Numbered from the stretch's first letter, positions 8,759-17,868 are shown. The stretch: DNA of 64,000 nt from Acidobacteria bacterium AB60 (GCA_008682415.1 VANK01000009.1:62001-126000); one strand, 5' to 3'. Numbers and translations are program-made. The notes: a model not told the origin generated them from the letters alone.

Positions 8759-9631
8759 ATGAAACTGATCGTCAAGTTCAATCTCGTCCTGACTGCCATC
8801 TTCGCCGTTGCCTTCGTTCTCGCCGGCTGGTTCACCCATACGCTGCTGCAGCGCAACGCCATGGCGGAGATCAAGGAGAACGCGCGCATCATGATCGATG
8901 GCGCGACGGCGGTGCGCACCTACACCAGCCAGGAGATCAAGCCGCTGCTGCAGACGCAGATGACCTACACGTTCATGCCCCAGTCGGTGTCTGCCTACTC
9001 GGCCAACAAGTATTTTGCGCAGCTGCGCAAGAACTATCCGGAGTACTCCTATCGCGAGGCGACGCTGAACCCGACCAACCCCAGCGACCGGGCCACGGAC
9101 TGGGAGGCGGACATTGTGCGCGAGTTCCGCCAGAATCCCGATCTGAAGGAGATCATGAACGAGCGGGAGACGCCGGCGGGGCGTACGCTCTACATTGCCA
9201 AGCCTTTGGGGATCAAGGATGCCAAGTGCCTGGACTGCCATGACACCCCGGAGCGCGCCCCACGCACGGTGATCGAGCAGTACGGCAGCGCCAATGGCTT
9301 CGGCTGGAAGGTGGGCGATATCGTTGCGGCGCAGATCATTACAGCACCGATGACGCTCCCGATCCAGCGCGCGAACAGCGCGTTTGCGGCGTTCATGCTG
9401 TCGCTGGCCGCGGTCTTTGTGGTGCTGATCATTGCCATCAATGCGATGCTCTATTACCTGGTGATTCACCCGGTGAACCGCCTCTCCAATGTGGCCAGCG
9501 AGGTCAGCCTTGGGAATCTGGATGTTCCGGACTTCCAGGCGACGGGCAAGGACGAGATCGCGACGCTGGCGGAGGCGTTCGGGCGGATGCGGAAGAGCCT
9601 GGTGGAAGCGATCCGGATGCTCGAAAGCTGA
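8759..9631 (+). CDS. Tll0287-like (DUF3365) heme-binding membrane protein with HAMP domain
   Basis: 290 residues: an N-terminal TM helix (LVLTAIFAVAFVLAGWF), a periplasmic Tll0287-like domain with a c-type heme motif CLDCH (about residues 158-162), a second TM helix (FAAFMLSLAAVFVVLIIAI) and a cytoplasmic HAMP domain (VIHPVNRLSNVASEVSLGNL...DEIATLAEAF). It ends just after HAMP: no kinase, cyclase or methyl-accepting output follows. The start lies 3 nt beyond the FecR stop, so the two are almost certainly co-translated. It is likely a redox or gas sensor that signals through a partner; the partner is not identifiable here. The DUF assignment is from memory of the family, while CxxCH and HAMP are directly visible. 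Confidence 0.82.
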   Translation: MKLIVKFNLVLTAIFAVAFVLAGWFTHTLLQRNAMAEIKENARIMIDGATAVRTYTSQEIKPLLQTQMTYTFMPQSVSAYSANKYFAQLRKNYPEYSYREATLNPTNPSDRATDWEADIVREFRQNPDLKEIMNERETPAGRTLYIAKPLGIKDAKCLDCHDTPERAPRTVIEQYGSANGFGWKVGDIVAAQIITAPMTLPIQRANSAFAAFMLSLAAVFVVLIIAINAMLYYLVIHPVNRLSNVASEVSLGNLDVPDFQATGKDEIATLAEAFGRMRKSLVEAIRMLES

Positions 9632-10282
9632 CCAATTTTCGCTTTTTGTTCTTGTCGCGTGACCGTACCTTACGGCCTGGTTGCGCGAAATCTTCCGCCT
9701 TTTCTTCGCCCGAATGTGCACCAAGATCAGGGCAAAACGAGCTCTTCGACAAATCTTCGTGGTAATTGACTACTGTATATGTAGTAAAAGGACAATTTAA
9801 CTCCAGAATGTCCCCGGGGCCGCGGGGACCCTCCTCTGACAGGATAGAAGCGACACGTCCACAGGATGAGGGTAACGGAACGGAGTGCGCGAGGCCGTGT
9901 CCGCTGTCACGCACGGGTGTGTCGCGGGGCGAGGAGCATTCGGAGCGTTCCAGTAAGCACGCCTTCGAAATAGGAGGATTCGCCCCCGGACTGACGGGTC
10001 CGTTACCTGCGCCCACACCGCCGGCTGCCGCGCTTACGTAGAAGTTCAACTACATTGCAGAGAACACCAACTTGCCAAGATATCAATTTGGCGGCTTTCC
10101 CCGGATTGCGTCGTCGCCTTTGGCTCGACTCCATCCGGGGCTAAGATCCTTCGCTCGCTCCGGGAGCTCTTTCCCGCTGCGGGGCTTGTATTCGTGAATC
10201 ACCGAGCAGCGCACGCACATATTGAGAGTTGGAGCGTTGGAGTCTCGCCACAGGAGAGCGCCGGTGGCGAGACTCGTGAACC
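9632..10282. other. Non-coding, GC-rich region with internal complementarity
   Basis: 650 bp between two convergent genes with no supported gene. It has an AT-rich patch with ACTAC-N7-GTAGT around 9768-9784. Then comes a GC-rich stretch (about 9805-10035) containing several possible pairings: GGTAACGGA (9871-9879) with TCCGTTACC (9999-10007), GGAACG (9877-9882) with CGTTCC (9946-9951), and CGACAC (9851-9856) with GTGTCG (9919-9924). Some exclude each other. I recognise no known RNA family. A reading frame at 9766-10041 has no family features. Confidence 0.4.
10240..10275 (-). terminator. Perfect 12-bp hairpin after the AhpD-like gene
   Basis: GAGTCTCGCCAC (10240-10251) and GTGGCGAGACTC (10264-10275), 12-nt loop, beginning 7 nt beyond the stop codon of the minus-strand gene. 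No T-tract follows on either strand, so it may protect the 3' end or act with Rho rather than be a classical intrinsic terminator. Confidence 0.55.
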
Positions 10283-11599
10283 TTATTGCAGGGACGAGGT
10301 GTTGGTCTGAGCGGTGTGGTAGACGTTGCGGTAATTCTCAACGGCGGCATCTTCAGAAGGCAGATGGAGACCATCGGTGAAGCGATTGAACCCCGCAAAG
10401 CTGCACGTCTGCATCAATACGTCCATGGCGCCCTGTTCGCCGAAGGTGGTGCGCAGCGTTTCATAATCCGAATTTGTCATCGACGAAGGTTCCTTCGCCA
10501 ACTTGCGTGCGAAGAGAACGGCTACGCGCTCCTGCGGCGTAAGAGCATCGTCATCCTTCTTCATCTCCATCAACTTGCTCATGGAGACGCCGAGCTTGCG
10601 CAGACCCAGCACCTGGTGCAGCGTGCAGTAGCGGCATCCGTTGGCCAGTGAAACCGCGAAGGAAATCTGAAGCTGCATTTCGCGGGAAATGACCCACGAT
10701 TGCCGGGCAGTGGTTCCGAAGTTCATCCAGGCATTGGCCAGATCGGGACAGCGCATCAACGCGCGCATCGAATTGGCAAACCCGATTCCCCAACCATTTG
10801 AAGGAACCTTTGGATCCTTCATTGCGGCAAGCCTGTCGCTGGTGGTCTTCATTTCGGCATCGGAGATCAGCCCGACGCGAGCATTGGGAAGATCGGCAGC
10901 AACCTGCGGTTCTACCGCAGGCGAATCGAGCACCCACGCTTCTACGGGAAGATTGAGGGCCTCCGAGAATCGATCGAGATAGTTGAAGACGCAGACGGCC
11001 ATCGTCATCTCAACGATCTGCGAGTCGTTGTACGATCCGCGCACCTCGGCAAATTCGGTTTCACTGGGGCCGTGCACGCTCTCGGTCAGGCTCTCCGCAT
11101 ATTGGAGTGCCAGCCGGTCGGAAGCACGCAGGGTTTGGAGGTTGTTGGACTGAAGGGCCGCGAGAAGCTCACGGCCGTGTTCCGTGGTGCGCAGGTAGCG
11201 CTCCATGTGCGCGGCCACATAGGGGCTTCCGTGCAACTGCGCCATGCGCAGACCCATGGCCAATTTGACTTCGGGTTCGATAAAGCCGCCGTAGAGCAAC
11301 CTCTTCATCACGTGCGCGAACGACGCGGGTACGCCGGGCATCGCTGCCATGGCGCGCAGGTAGTTTGGCACATGGCCGCTGCCTGCCGGCTCAAGGCTCT
11401 CCATATCGTTGAATGCTTCGGCCGACTCCGGCGCGAGCGCGATGCGCGCGGTTGCGGTGATTCTTTTCCGCGCCTGGCCCTCCAGGGATGAGAGGGAGAC
11501 TGCGGGAACGTCTGCGCTGTTGGAAGCTGCTGCCGCCGGCAACACCGGCGACAGCGAGAGGACGACTGCGAGAGCTGCAAGGTACGGGATGAGTTTCAT
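10283..11599 (-). CDS. Secreted two-domain AhpD-like / carboxymuconolactone decarboxylase family protein
   Basis: 438 residues with a signal peptide (LAALAVVLSLSPVLPAAAAS). Two related helical halves follow. The C-terminal half carries the AhpD active-site pattern NGCRYCTLHQ with C322, C325 and H328, as in alkylhydroperoxidase-like proteins that use a CxxC/His relay. The N-terminal half has the same helix pattern (GLRMAQLHGSPYVAAHMERYL) but lacks both cysteines, so only one half should be redox active. The gene starts 8 nt after the TonB-type gene's stop, so the two share a transcript. Export of an AhpD-like protein is unusual. The substrate is unknown. Confidence 0.82.
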   Translation of the reverse strand: MKLIPYLAALAVVLSLSPVLPAAAASNSADVPAVSLSSLEGQARKRITATARIALAPESAEAFNDMESLEPAGSGHVPNYLRAMAAMPGVPASFAHVMKRLLYGGFIEPEVKLAMGLRMAQLHGSPYVAAHMERYLRTTEHGRELLAALQSNNLQTLRASDRLALQYAESLTESVHGPSETEFAEVRGSYNDSQIVEMTMAVCVFNYLDRFSEALNLPVEAWVLDSPAVEPQVAADLPNARVGLISDAEMKTTSDRLAAMKDPKVPSNGWGIGFANSMRALMRCPDLANAWMNFGTTARQSWVISREMQLQISFAVSLANGCRYCTLHQVLGLRKLGVSMSKLMEMKKDDDALTPQERVAVLFARKLAKEPSSMTNSDYETLRTTFGEQGAMDVLMQTCSFAGFNRFTDGLHLPSEDAAVENYRNVYHTAQTNTSSLQ

Positions 11600-11607
11600 G
11601 TTCTCTC

Positions 11608-14600
11608 TCAGAAGCTGAATTTGACGCTGGCCTGCAGCGTGCGCGCATCGAAAGCACGCGTGGATTTGCCGAAGATGGAGGTGGTGGAATAGGTTCCATT
11701 CGCGGAGTTGAGCGCCAGGGATAGATCCGAGTTTGGCAGGTACAGGTTCACCTTGTTGAGCACATTGAAGGCTTCAAAGCGAAGCTGCATCTGGGCGCGT
11801 TCCCGGAGAACGAAGCGGCGGGCGACTGCCGTATCCGCGTTGATCTGGTGCGGTCCGCGGTAGGTGAAGCGGCCCAGGGTTCCGTCCTGTCCCGGCGCGG
11901 GCGCAGGGAAGACATTGGGATTGAAGAGGCCGGTGAGGAAGCGTTTCTGGCCGAATGTGGACGGAACGGTGCCCGCTGCAGGAGCGTTGGGCCGGTCGTA
12001 GTAGCCGCTGAAGAGCGCGCCGCCGCCGTCCAGGTTGTAATCGCCGCCGGTATTCACCAGCGTGCCGCCGCTGCACGCGCCGGTGGTTGGATCAGGCGCA
12101 GTGAACTTGCCATTGTTCGCGCACTGCAGACGGGAGGGCGCGCCATTCCAAACGGAGAAAGGGCGCCCTGACTGAACGGCTGTGATCGTGGAAAGCTCCC
12201 AGTGATTGGCAATCGACGCGAAAAGTCCGTGTTGGTGTACTGGATTCGGCGCCCATGCCAGGGAGGCGGTGAAGCGCTGCGGAATATCGAACATGGAGTG
12301 GCCGCGCTCGCAACGCAGGCAGTTGATGTCTTGGGCGCCCTTGGCCGGCTCAGATGCATCGGTGAACTGTCCGGGCTGTGTATCGGAATCTGTGTCCAGC
12401 CATTTAGAGAAGCGATAGTTCGCCTGGACGGTGAGGTCATGGCCCATGCTGTGACGTACTTCAGCGGTTGCCGCGTTGTAGCTGGACGAGACTCCGTTCG
12501 TCACCCAGGTGAGGGTGCCAAAGTTGGAGTTGATGCGGCGCAGCTTGTTGAAATGCGCTGGATTCAGGAGATCACCCTTGATGCGATTGATATCGTCGAG
12601 GCGTTCCAGGTTCACGCCCTCGGTGCCGACGTATCCAAGTTCAACCACCCAATTGCCTGCGAATTCATGCTCGAGATTGAGGAACCAGCTCTCGCTGTAC
12701 TGTGTCTTGATGGTGGGGTTTACGATGAACCCGGTGATCTGGAGTCCAGGCACACCACCCTGTGCATTCAGGCCGCGAGCGAACTGGGCGGGATTTGCCG
12801 GCACAGGGATGCCATAGAGGATTTGCGTGCCGATGCCTTGTGCGGGGCTAAGCACACCCTGAATCGCATCGGGCGGCAAGGCGCGTGCCCCGGCAATCGA
12901 CTGCCCGTGGTGCGGCTGGAATGCGAGGCTGAATCCAGCACGGATCGACGATTTGCCGTCGCCAAACGGGTCGTAGGCAAATCCTATGCGCGGCGAGAAG
13001 TTGAGGCGCTGTGGCGTGTAGAGTCGCTTGACGCGTCCGACGGCTCCATTGGCAAGTCGTTCTGCGAACGTGTTCCCCGGGCCGGGAATGAACGAAGAGA
13101 GCAGGCCGTGCTTTTCCGACGCATCGCCGAAATAATCGTGGCGGAGTCCAAGGTTGAGCGTCAGGCGCGGTGTCACCTTCCAATCGTCCTGGACAAACAG
13201 ACCGCTCTCATAGACGGTAAAGTAGCGTGGGAAACCGGTGGGCAGGCCCGTAGTGGGGTTGACGGTAAGGGTCTGCGAGAACGGCTTGTCGCCCGCGAAG
13301 TCCGCTGCGGAGCGGAAGAAGAACGATCCAGATGTGGGAGGCGCGAGAGAGATTCCTTTGAAGATCCTGCGGAACTCGCCTCCGGTGCGAATCAGGTGCC
13401 GGCCGCGTTGGATGCTGACGGTGTCGCGCCACTCATAGGTGCGAAGCCGTGTGCCGTTTTTGAAGATATCGCCGAACGGGGCAGTGATGCCAGTGATGGT
13501 GATCTGTGGAACCACCGCATCGCTTTTGCCGACTTCTGTATCGACCACGAGGAAAGAAAACCGGGCGTCGTTGACCAGGTGATTGAAGACGTGGACGTGT
13601 CCGAGGTTAGCATCGCCAAAGAAGCCGTTGAAAGGACCACGGTATCCGCGAGCCGCCTCCCCAAGTGTTGCGGGCTGCGAACTGTATCCTCCGTCGTCGT
13701 ATTCATTCTCTGAGATCCAGCGGCCGCTGATCTTGTCCTTACCACCGTTCAGCGAGTGATCGACTCTGCCCAGGTATTGGTCAGCCTTTTGAAAGTCGCG
13801 CAGGATCACGCCGGCGGTTGCCAGTTCCGGAATCGGTGAACTCTTTCCCGCGGGAGTGAAGTCAACTTCACCCGCGTACTTCTGTCCGTTGGTTCCGGCC
13901 AGCGGCACCGGCGCCGGGTGCGCTTTCAGCAAGCCCGCTGCGACGCTGGAAGGCGCATTGTTTTGAACGTAACTCGCGAATTCCGGCGTCTCCACCTGCA
14001 GTTGGAGGGCCTGTCCGGAGGCGTTGCGCGTGCCCTCATAGGAGACGAAGAAGAACGTCTTGTCTTTGACGATGGGTCCGCCGATGACGCCGCCAAACTG
14101 ATTGAATGTCAGCGGTGTGGAGCGCGTAGCGAAGTAGTTGCGTGCATTTGCGTCTGCGTTGCGGATGTACTCCCAGGCTTTGCCGTGGAACTCGTTGGTT
14201 CCCGACTTGGTGCGGAGGTTCACGACCGAGCCATTGCCGCGCCCAAACTCCGCCGAGAAGTTGCCGGTTTGCACCTGGACCTCTTCCACGGATTCGAGGG
14301 TGGGGACGATCGCGGGTTCGCCGGTATTGTTAGGGTTGGTGTCCATGGAGCCGTCGAGAACGAAGTTATTGCCGCGATAGCGGTTCCCGTTGACCGTGAC
14401 CACCGGCGAGTTTGACAGCTTGGTGGAGATTGCCGCGCCGGGGACGGCCGTGGCTCCCGCACTCAGCCGAGTCAGCCCGGTCACATCGCGTTGCGCAACA
14501 GGCAGGTCCGTGAGCTGATCCTGGGCAATGGTGTCGGAGAGGCGAGCGTCGCTTGCGACCGCGACCTTTGCCTGTTCGGCCGTAACGGTGACAACTTCAT

Positions 14601-14949
14601 TGGCTGCGCCCACTTCCAATTGCGCGTTGAACTCAGTGGTCTGGCCGACTTTGAGCTGCAGATCTTTCTGCTCGAATACCTTGAAGCCGGAGGCGGTAAC
14701 GGAGACGGTGTAGGCACCCGGAGGAAGTTCAGGCATCGCGAAGGCGCCCCGGTCGTCGGTAATACCCTTGCGGATCTGGCCCGTGTCTTTGTTTTTGACT
14801 TCGACGGAAGAGTCGGCAACAAGCTTGCCGTTGGCATCGGTAACGACGCCCTTGAGAGTGGCCTCCGTCAACTGCGCCGGCGATTGCATAGCCGACAGCC
14901 ACAACACTGCACCCGCGAACGCTACGCGAGCGAACGACCTCCAAGTCAT
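11608..14949 (-). CDS. TonB-dependent receptor-like outer-membrane protein with carboxypeptidase-regulatory domain
   Basis: 1113 residues. A signal peptide (VAFAGAVLWLSAMQSPAQ) is followed by a carboxypeptidase-regulatory-like beta domain (about 28-110: LKGVVTDANGKLVADSSVEV...PPGAYTVSVTASGF), a plug region (FVLDGSMDTNPN...VEEVQVQTGNFSAEFGRGNG) and a long beta-barrel ending in a C-terminal aromatic (VKFSF). This is the Oar-like group abundant in Acidobacteria and Bacteroidota, expected to import or bind oligosaccharides or other large ligands with TonB energy. AGGAGCAATTC gives a good ribosome site. It is first gene of an operon with the AhpD-like protein. The ligand is not deducible. Confidence 0.9.
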   Translation of the reverse strand: MTWRSFARVAFAGAVLWLSAMQSPAQLTEATLKGVVTDANGKLVADSSVEVKNKDTGQIRKGITDDRGAFAMPELPPGAYTVSVTASGFKVFEQKDLQLKVGQTTEFNAQLEVGAANEVVTVTAEQAKVAVASDARLSDTIAQDQLTDLPVAQRDVTGLTRLSAGATAVPGAAISTKLSNSPVVTVNGNRYRGNNFVLDGSMDTNPNNTGEPAIVPTLESVEEVQVQTGNFSAEFGRGNGSVVNLRTKSGTNEFHGKAWEYIRNADANARNYFATRSTPLTFNQFGGVIGGPIVKDKTFFFVSYEGTRNASGQALQLQVETPEFASYVQNNAPSSVAAGLLKAHPAPVPLAGTNGQKYAGEVDFTPAGKSSPIPELATAGVILRDFQKADQYLGRVDHSLNGGKDKISGRWISENEYDDGGYSSQPATLGEAARGYRGPFNGFFGDANLGHVHVFNHLVNDARFSFLVVDTEVGKSDAVVPQITITGITAPFGDIFKNGTRLRTYEWRDTVSIQRGRHLIRTGGEFRRIFKGISLAPPTSGSFFFRSAADFAGDKPFSQTLTVNPTTGLPTGFPRYFTVYESGLFVQDDWKVTPRLTLNLGLRHDYFGDASEKHGLLSSFIPGPGNTFAERLANGAVGRVKRLYTPQRLNFSPRIGFAYDPFGDGKSSIRAGFSLAFQPHHGQSIAGARALPPDAIQGVLSPAQGIGTQILYGIPVPANPAQFARGLNAQGGVPGLQITGFIVNPTIKTQYSESWFLNLEHEFAGNWVVELGYVGTEGVNLERLDDINRIKGDLLNPAHFNKLRRINSNFGTLTWVTNGVSSSYNAATAEVRHSMGHDLTVQANYRFSKWLDTDSDTQPGQFTDASEPAKGAQDINCLRCERGHSMFDIPQRFTASLAWAPNPVHQHGLFASIANHWELSTITAVQSGRPFSVWNGAPSRLQCANNGKFTAPDPTTGACSGGTLVNTGGDYNLDGGGALFSGYYDRPNAPAAGTVPSTFGQKRFLTGLFNPNVFPAPAPGQDGTLGRFTYRGPHQINADTAVARRFVLRERAQMQLRFEAFNVLNKVNLYLPNSDLSLALNSANGTYSTTSIFGKSTRAFDARTLQASVKFSF

Positions 14950-15260
14950 GAATTGCTCCTAGTCTCCCTGAACCTTGTGGTCTCCCGGTTTTTTTGAGGG
15001 GCCGGTCAGCCTGCCGGGGAGGCAGGCCGGGGGGATGTTCCGTTGCAGGGGATGAACCTTCTGGCGGAGTATACGAGTTCACTCGAAGATGCAGCCTCGT
15101 TCGAAAGGCGGAGCTATTTAGGGACATTTAGTTGGAGAGCAGGAATTTGTGCGGCGAATTTCAATGCGATGGCGATTCGCGGCGGCCTGTTACCGCCGGT
15201 TGGCGCCTGATCGAGCGGGGCGCTCTGCGATGTTCCGCGATAATCAAGGCGCGCTGAAGC
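14950..15260. other. Intergenic region upstream of the TonB-receptor operon
   Basis: 311 bp without a gene. It contains a 7-bp stem, GCCTGCC (15009-15015) with GGCAGGC (15021-15027), in the likely 5' leader of the minus-strand operon, and the promoter/palindrome candidate at 15068-15085. The distal part, towards the metallo-hydrolase stop at 15261, shows nothing recognisable. Confidence 0.5.
15068..15085 (-). promoter_or_regulatory. -10 element abutting a palindrome, candidate promoter/operator of the TonB operon
   Basis: Minus strand TATACT (15073-15068) is a good -10. Directly next to it on the upstream side is the inverted repeat CGAGT-TC-ACTCG (15074-15085). No convincing -35 is visible 16-18 bp upstream, which would fit an activator-dependent or weak promoter. 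Confidence 0.35.
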
Positions 15261-16265
15261 TTACTGGTAAAAGAGCGGCGGCTGCAAGGCATGGGCCGCC
15301 TGTTCCGCGTCGTGCCCATAGAAAGCACGGAGTCCCGGGATTTGCTCCTGGGTTGCGGCGAGCCGACGCGCCGCAGTGTATGCCTCTGTGATGTTCGTTG
15401 AATTTCCGCTAGGAATGGCATCGTGGAAGGCGCGGCGACTTTGTACTACATCTCCCGCGAGAATCAGCGGCCCTTGTCGTAAGTTGACAAGAAGCGAAAG
15501 ATGGCCGGGCGTGTGCCCGTGTGAGTCGATGAGATATATCGACCCATCGCCGAAAAGGTCGACTGCGCGTCCGAGAGGATCGAGGTCAGGGGCGTGGGTG
15601 AAGTCCACTTCGAACAACTGAGCCACTTTCGCAAAATGCGCCTGCTTATAGCCATGCAGCAATGACATTGGTTGCGCGATCGCATCGCGCTCACCTTTGC
15701 CAATCAGGACGGGAACAGACCCCAGGGCGGGAAGTCCTCCCGTGTGATCCACGTGACCGTGTGAAAGGACCACATATTTGAGAGCGGATGGCGAAACCCC
15801 GAGCCGATTCATCTGAGAAATGAGATCCTGGCCTGCGTGCACACGAGTTTTCACAAGTGGCTTGGTCCACCATCCCAGATCGCCATTTGATGATCGGGCA
15901 AACGCGGGTCCAAATCCTGTATCGAAGAGAAGATATCCTTCTCTCGGGTGATAGATCAGATACGCCATCGCAGGCACAAATTGTTTGTGCAGTTCCTCTG
16001 CACGAACCCTGGAGTTTTTGGGGTCAAGCATTGCTTCTCCCCCTACCTGGATGTCTCCGGTGTACAAGGCATAGACCTTCAATCCTTCATAAGGCCTCTG
16101 TATGAGGCGCGCAACCGAGCCGGGATTATTCACGGGCATCGCGGGCGCGAACGCCTGTGCGGTCGGAACATCGGTTTTGACATTCTGATAAATGACGAAC
16201 AGCAGAAATGCGCCCAGGCCCAACCACAACCATCGACTTTTGATACGCGCACGGAATGCCTTCAT
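15261..16265 (-). CDS. Membrane-anchored metallo-beta-lactamase-fold hydrolase (lactonase-like)
   Basis: 334 residues from the ATG at 16265, chosen because GAGGAGAGG precedes it; the upstream in-frame ATG at 16304 lacks a site. An N-terminal TM helix (WLWLGLGAFLLFVIYQ) precedes an MBL domain with the zinc motif HGHVDH (169-174), an upstream LLFDTGFG strand and a second zinc region (DSHGHTPGH). The layout resembles N-acyl-homoserine-lactonase-type MBL enzymes, but substrate cannot be assigned. It is the third gene of a TetR-MBL-MBL transcript, 47 nt after the preceding stop. The second MBL gene is a distant paralogue. Confidence 0.85.
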   Translation of the reverse strand: MKAFRARIKSRWLWLGLGAFLLFVIYQNVKTDVPTAQAFAPAMPVNNPGSVARLIQRPYEGLKVYALYTGDIQVGGEAMLDPKNSRVRAEELHKQFVPAMAYLIYHPREGYLLFDTGFGPAFARSSNGDLGWWTKPLVKTRVHAGQDLISQMNRLGVSPSALKYVVLSHGHVDHTGGLPALGSVPVLIGKGERDAIAQPMSLLHGYKQAHFAKVAQLFEVDFTHAPDLDPLGRAVDLFGDGSIYLIDSHGHTPGHLSLLVNLRQGPLILAGDVVQSRRAFHDAIPSGNSTNITEAYTAARRLAATQEQIPGLRAFYGHDAEQAAHALQPPLFYQ

Positions 16266-16312
16266 GAGAGCCTCTCCTCGTAATCGACGCACAGTACACC
16301 GCAAATCATGGC

Positions 16313-17296
16313 TTACCGGATACAGCCTGGTGCAGATCCAAATGCGGTTTTCCAGGCGCTGCGATCGTGGGCAGGAAGAATGAGCAGGGCTGGATCAAGA
16401 GAGTGAAGCTGTGCGAGCTTGGCGACAGTGAGGTCTGCCTGGCGCGAATCGTTGTCCGTCGTTGCCATAAGGAGACTCTTCGGAAGCCTCCGATTCACGG
16501 CTTCCGTAACGTTCACCGCATCACCCACGTGAAAGATCCGTTGTGTTGGGGAGAGATTGAGGAACGTTCCTACGCTTCCCGGCGTGTGGCCGGGAAGCTT
16601 CACAACAACTACGGATCCATCTCCGAACAGGTCGGCACTTTCGTCGAACGTCTCGTACGCCTTTGGTTGAAAATCCAGCAGATGAGCGCGTCTTTGAATC
16701 TCCCGAGCGTGCCCCGGAACCACCTGTATGGTTCTGGTGTCGCGATTCTTTTTTGCGAAATCGAGTTCTTCAGGCGACAGAAGGACGGGCACATCGGGAG
16801 TGTCCATCACCCCCCCGGCATGGTCCATATGAACATGCGATAGGAGCACTGCGGATACTGTAGATGGATCTATGCCGCTGCTTCGCAGGACGTCAGGAGC
16901 ACGATGCGCTGCGCTCTTTCCCCCAGTCAGGATTTCAAAGTGAAGGTGGCTCCAGAAAGGGTAATCGGCGACCTCTTCTTGAAAGTGGGTGCTGTTTCCG
17001 GAGTCGATCAAGACGCTGCCCTGGGGATGACGAATAAGCAGCCCCGAGGCGGTTAGTTCCCAGGTATGAAGGCGAGTGAACCCTGCGGTCGCTGCCTGTC
17101 CCGGAGCGGTATCGTGGTCAAACTCGATCCAGCAGGCGCTCATCGCCGGGAGCCGGTCGAAGGACGGCTTGATGAATGCATGGTCCGGCGCAGGCGGAAG
17201 CGGGCGATTGCGGACGAATGTGACAACGAAGCACATCGCGATGAACAGGCCGAGCGCGATCAAACCAACGCGAAAGATTGCCGCAAGTCTCTTCAT
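16313..17296 (-). CDS. Membrane-anchored metallo-beta-lactamase-fold hydrolase
   Basis: 327 residues from the ATG at 17296, which has an excellent AGGAGGG ribosome site and overlaps the TetR stop in ATGA. TM anchor at about 8-28 (FRVGLIALGLFIAMCFVVTF). The MBL domain shows VLIDSGNS, the zinc motif HVHMDH (154-159), LPGHTPGS and a C-terminal LPAHD. It is probably a lactonase or related esterase acting outside the membrane. Translational coupling to the repressor argues that it is the regulator's direct target. An upstream in-frame start at 17485 runs through the TetR gene and is rejected. Confidence 0.85.
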   Translation of the reverse strand: MKRLAAIFRVGLIALGLFIAMCFVVTFVRNRPLPPAPDHAFIKPSFDRLPAMSACWIEFDHDTAPGQAATAGFTRLHTWELTASGLLIRHPQGSVLIDSGNSTHFQEEVADYPFWSHLHFEILTGGKSAAHRAPDVLRSSGIDPSTVSAVLLSHVHMDHAGGVMDTPDVPVLLSPEELDFAKKNRDTRTIQVVPGHAREIQRRAHLLDFQPKAYETFDESADLFGDGSVVVVKLPGHTPGSVGTFLNLSPTQRIFHVGDAVNVTEAVNRRLPKSLLMATTDNDSRQADLTVAKLAQLHSLDPALLILPAHDRSAWKTAFGSAPGCIR

Positions 17297-17868
17297 TGAA
17301 TTCCCTCCTGTTCCAGGTGCCGCTTGATCTCCCGCAGCGCACTCAGAAGGGGCTTTGAATCGCGCCTCGCTTTCGCCAGCACAAGTGCGCCTTCGAACTG
17401 AACGAGGATGAACTCGGCAATCTCGTCGGCGCGCTTCGCCCTCAGGCCAGCTCGGATGACGCGCTCCTGTATCACTGATTGCCACTGCTGAAAGGCGTGC
17501 TCCACGGCATCAATCACTTTCGGGGCCTCGGGCGACTCAGATGCAACCGTCCCGACTGGACAGCCCGAGCGGTAATTCGACTTTTCCAGATCGGCGAGAA
17601 CCATCAAGAAGACGTTCTGCAAGCCGTCAACGACGGTTGGGCTGTTCGATAGTGCTGAGCGGATCGCGGAACAGGTATCGTCTGCCGCTGCCGTTAGAGC
17701 GAGTGAAGCCACTTCTTCCTTGCCACCAGGAAAATGAAAATAGAGAGATCCTTTGGGGGCTCCGCTCTCAGCGACGATTTCGTTCATCCCCGTTGCGGCA
17801 TAGCCCCGCTCTCTGAGGAGACGGGCGGTAGTTTGGAGGAACTTTTCGCGACTGGTTGACTTCGACAT
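17293..17868 (-). CDS. TetR-family transcriptional repressor (LmrA/YxaF-like)
   Basis: 191 residues. N-terminal TetR helix-turn-helix (about 8-55): TTARLLRERGYAATGMNEIV, then GAPKGSLYFHFPGGKEE. The ligand domain has the CPVGTVA segment typical of the LmrA/YxaF/QacR-like subgroup. The start at 17868 is preferred over 17904 because the promoter at 17876-17904 would begin transcription at about 17869. There is no ribosome site, so the mRNA is probably leaderless. Its operator-like inverted repeat sits in its own promoter, implying autorepression and control of the two hydrolase genes it overlaps or precedes. Confidence 0.88.
   Translation of the reverse strand: MSKSTSREKFLQTTARLLRERGYAATGMNEIVAESGAPKGSLYFHFPGGKEEVASLALTAAADDTCSAIRSALSNSPTVVDGLQNVFLMVLADLEKSNYRSGCPVGTVASESPEAPKVIDAVEHAFQQWQSVIQERVIRAGLRAKRADEIAEFILVQFEGALVLAKARRDSKPLLSALREIKRHLEQEGIQ

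Noticed and set aside
9766..10041. A 91-codon reading frame in the convergent gap
   Set aside because: No ribosome site, no domain, and overlapping inverted complementary segments suggest non-coding DNA.
16313..17485. Longer form of the second MBL hydrolase starting at 17485
   Set aside because: It would run through most of the TetR gene in another frame; the ATG at 17296 has a textbook ribosome site.
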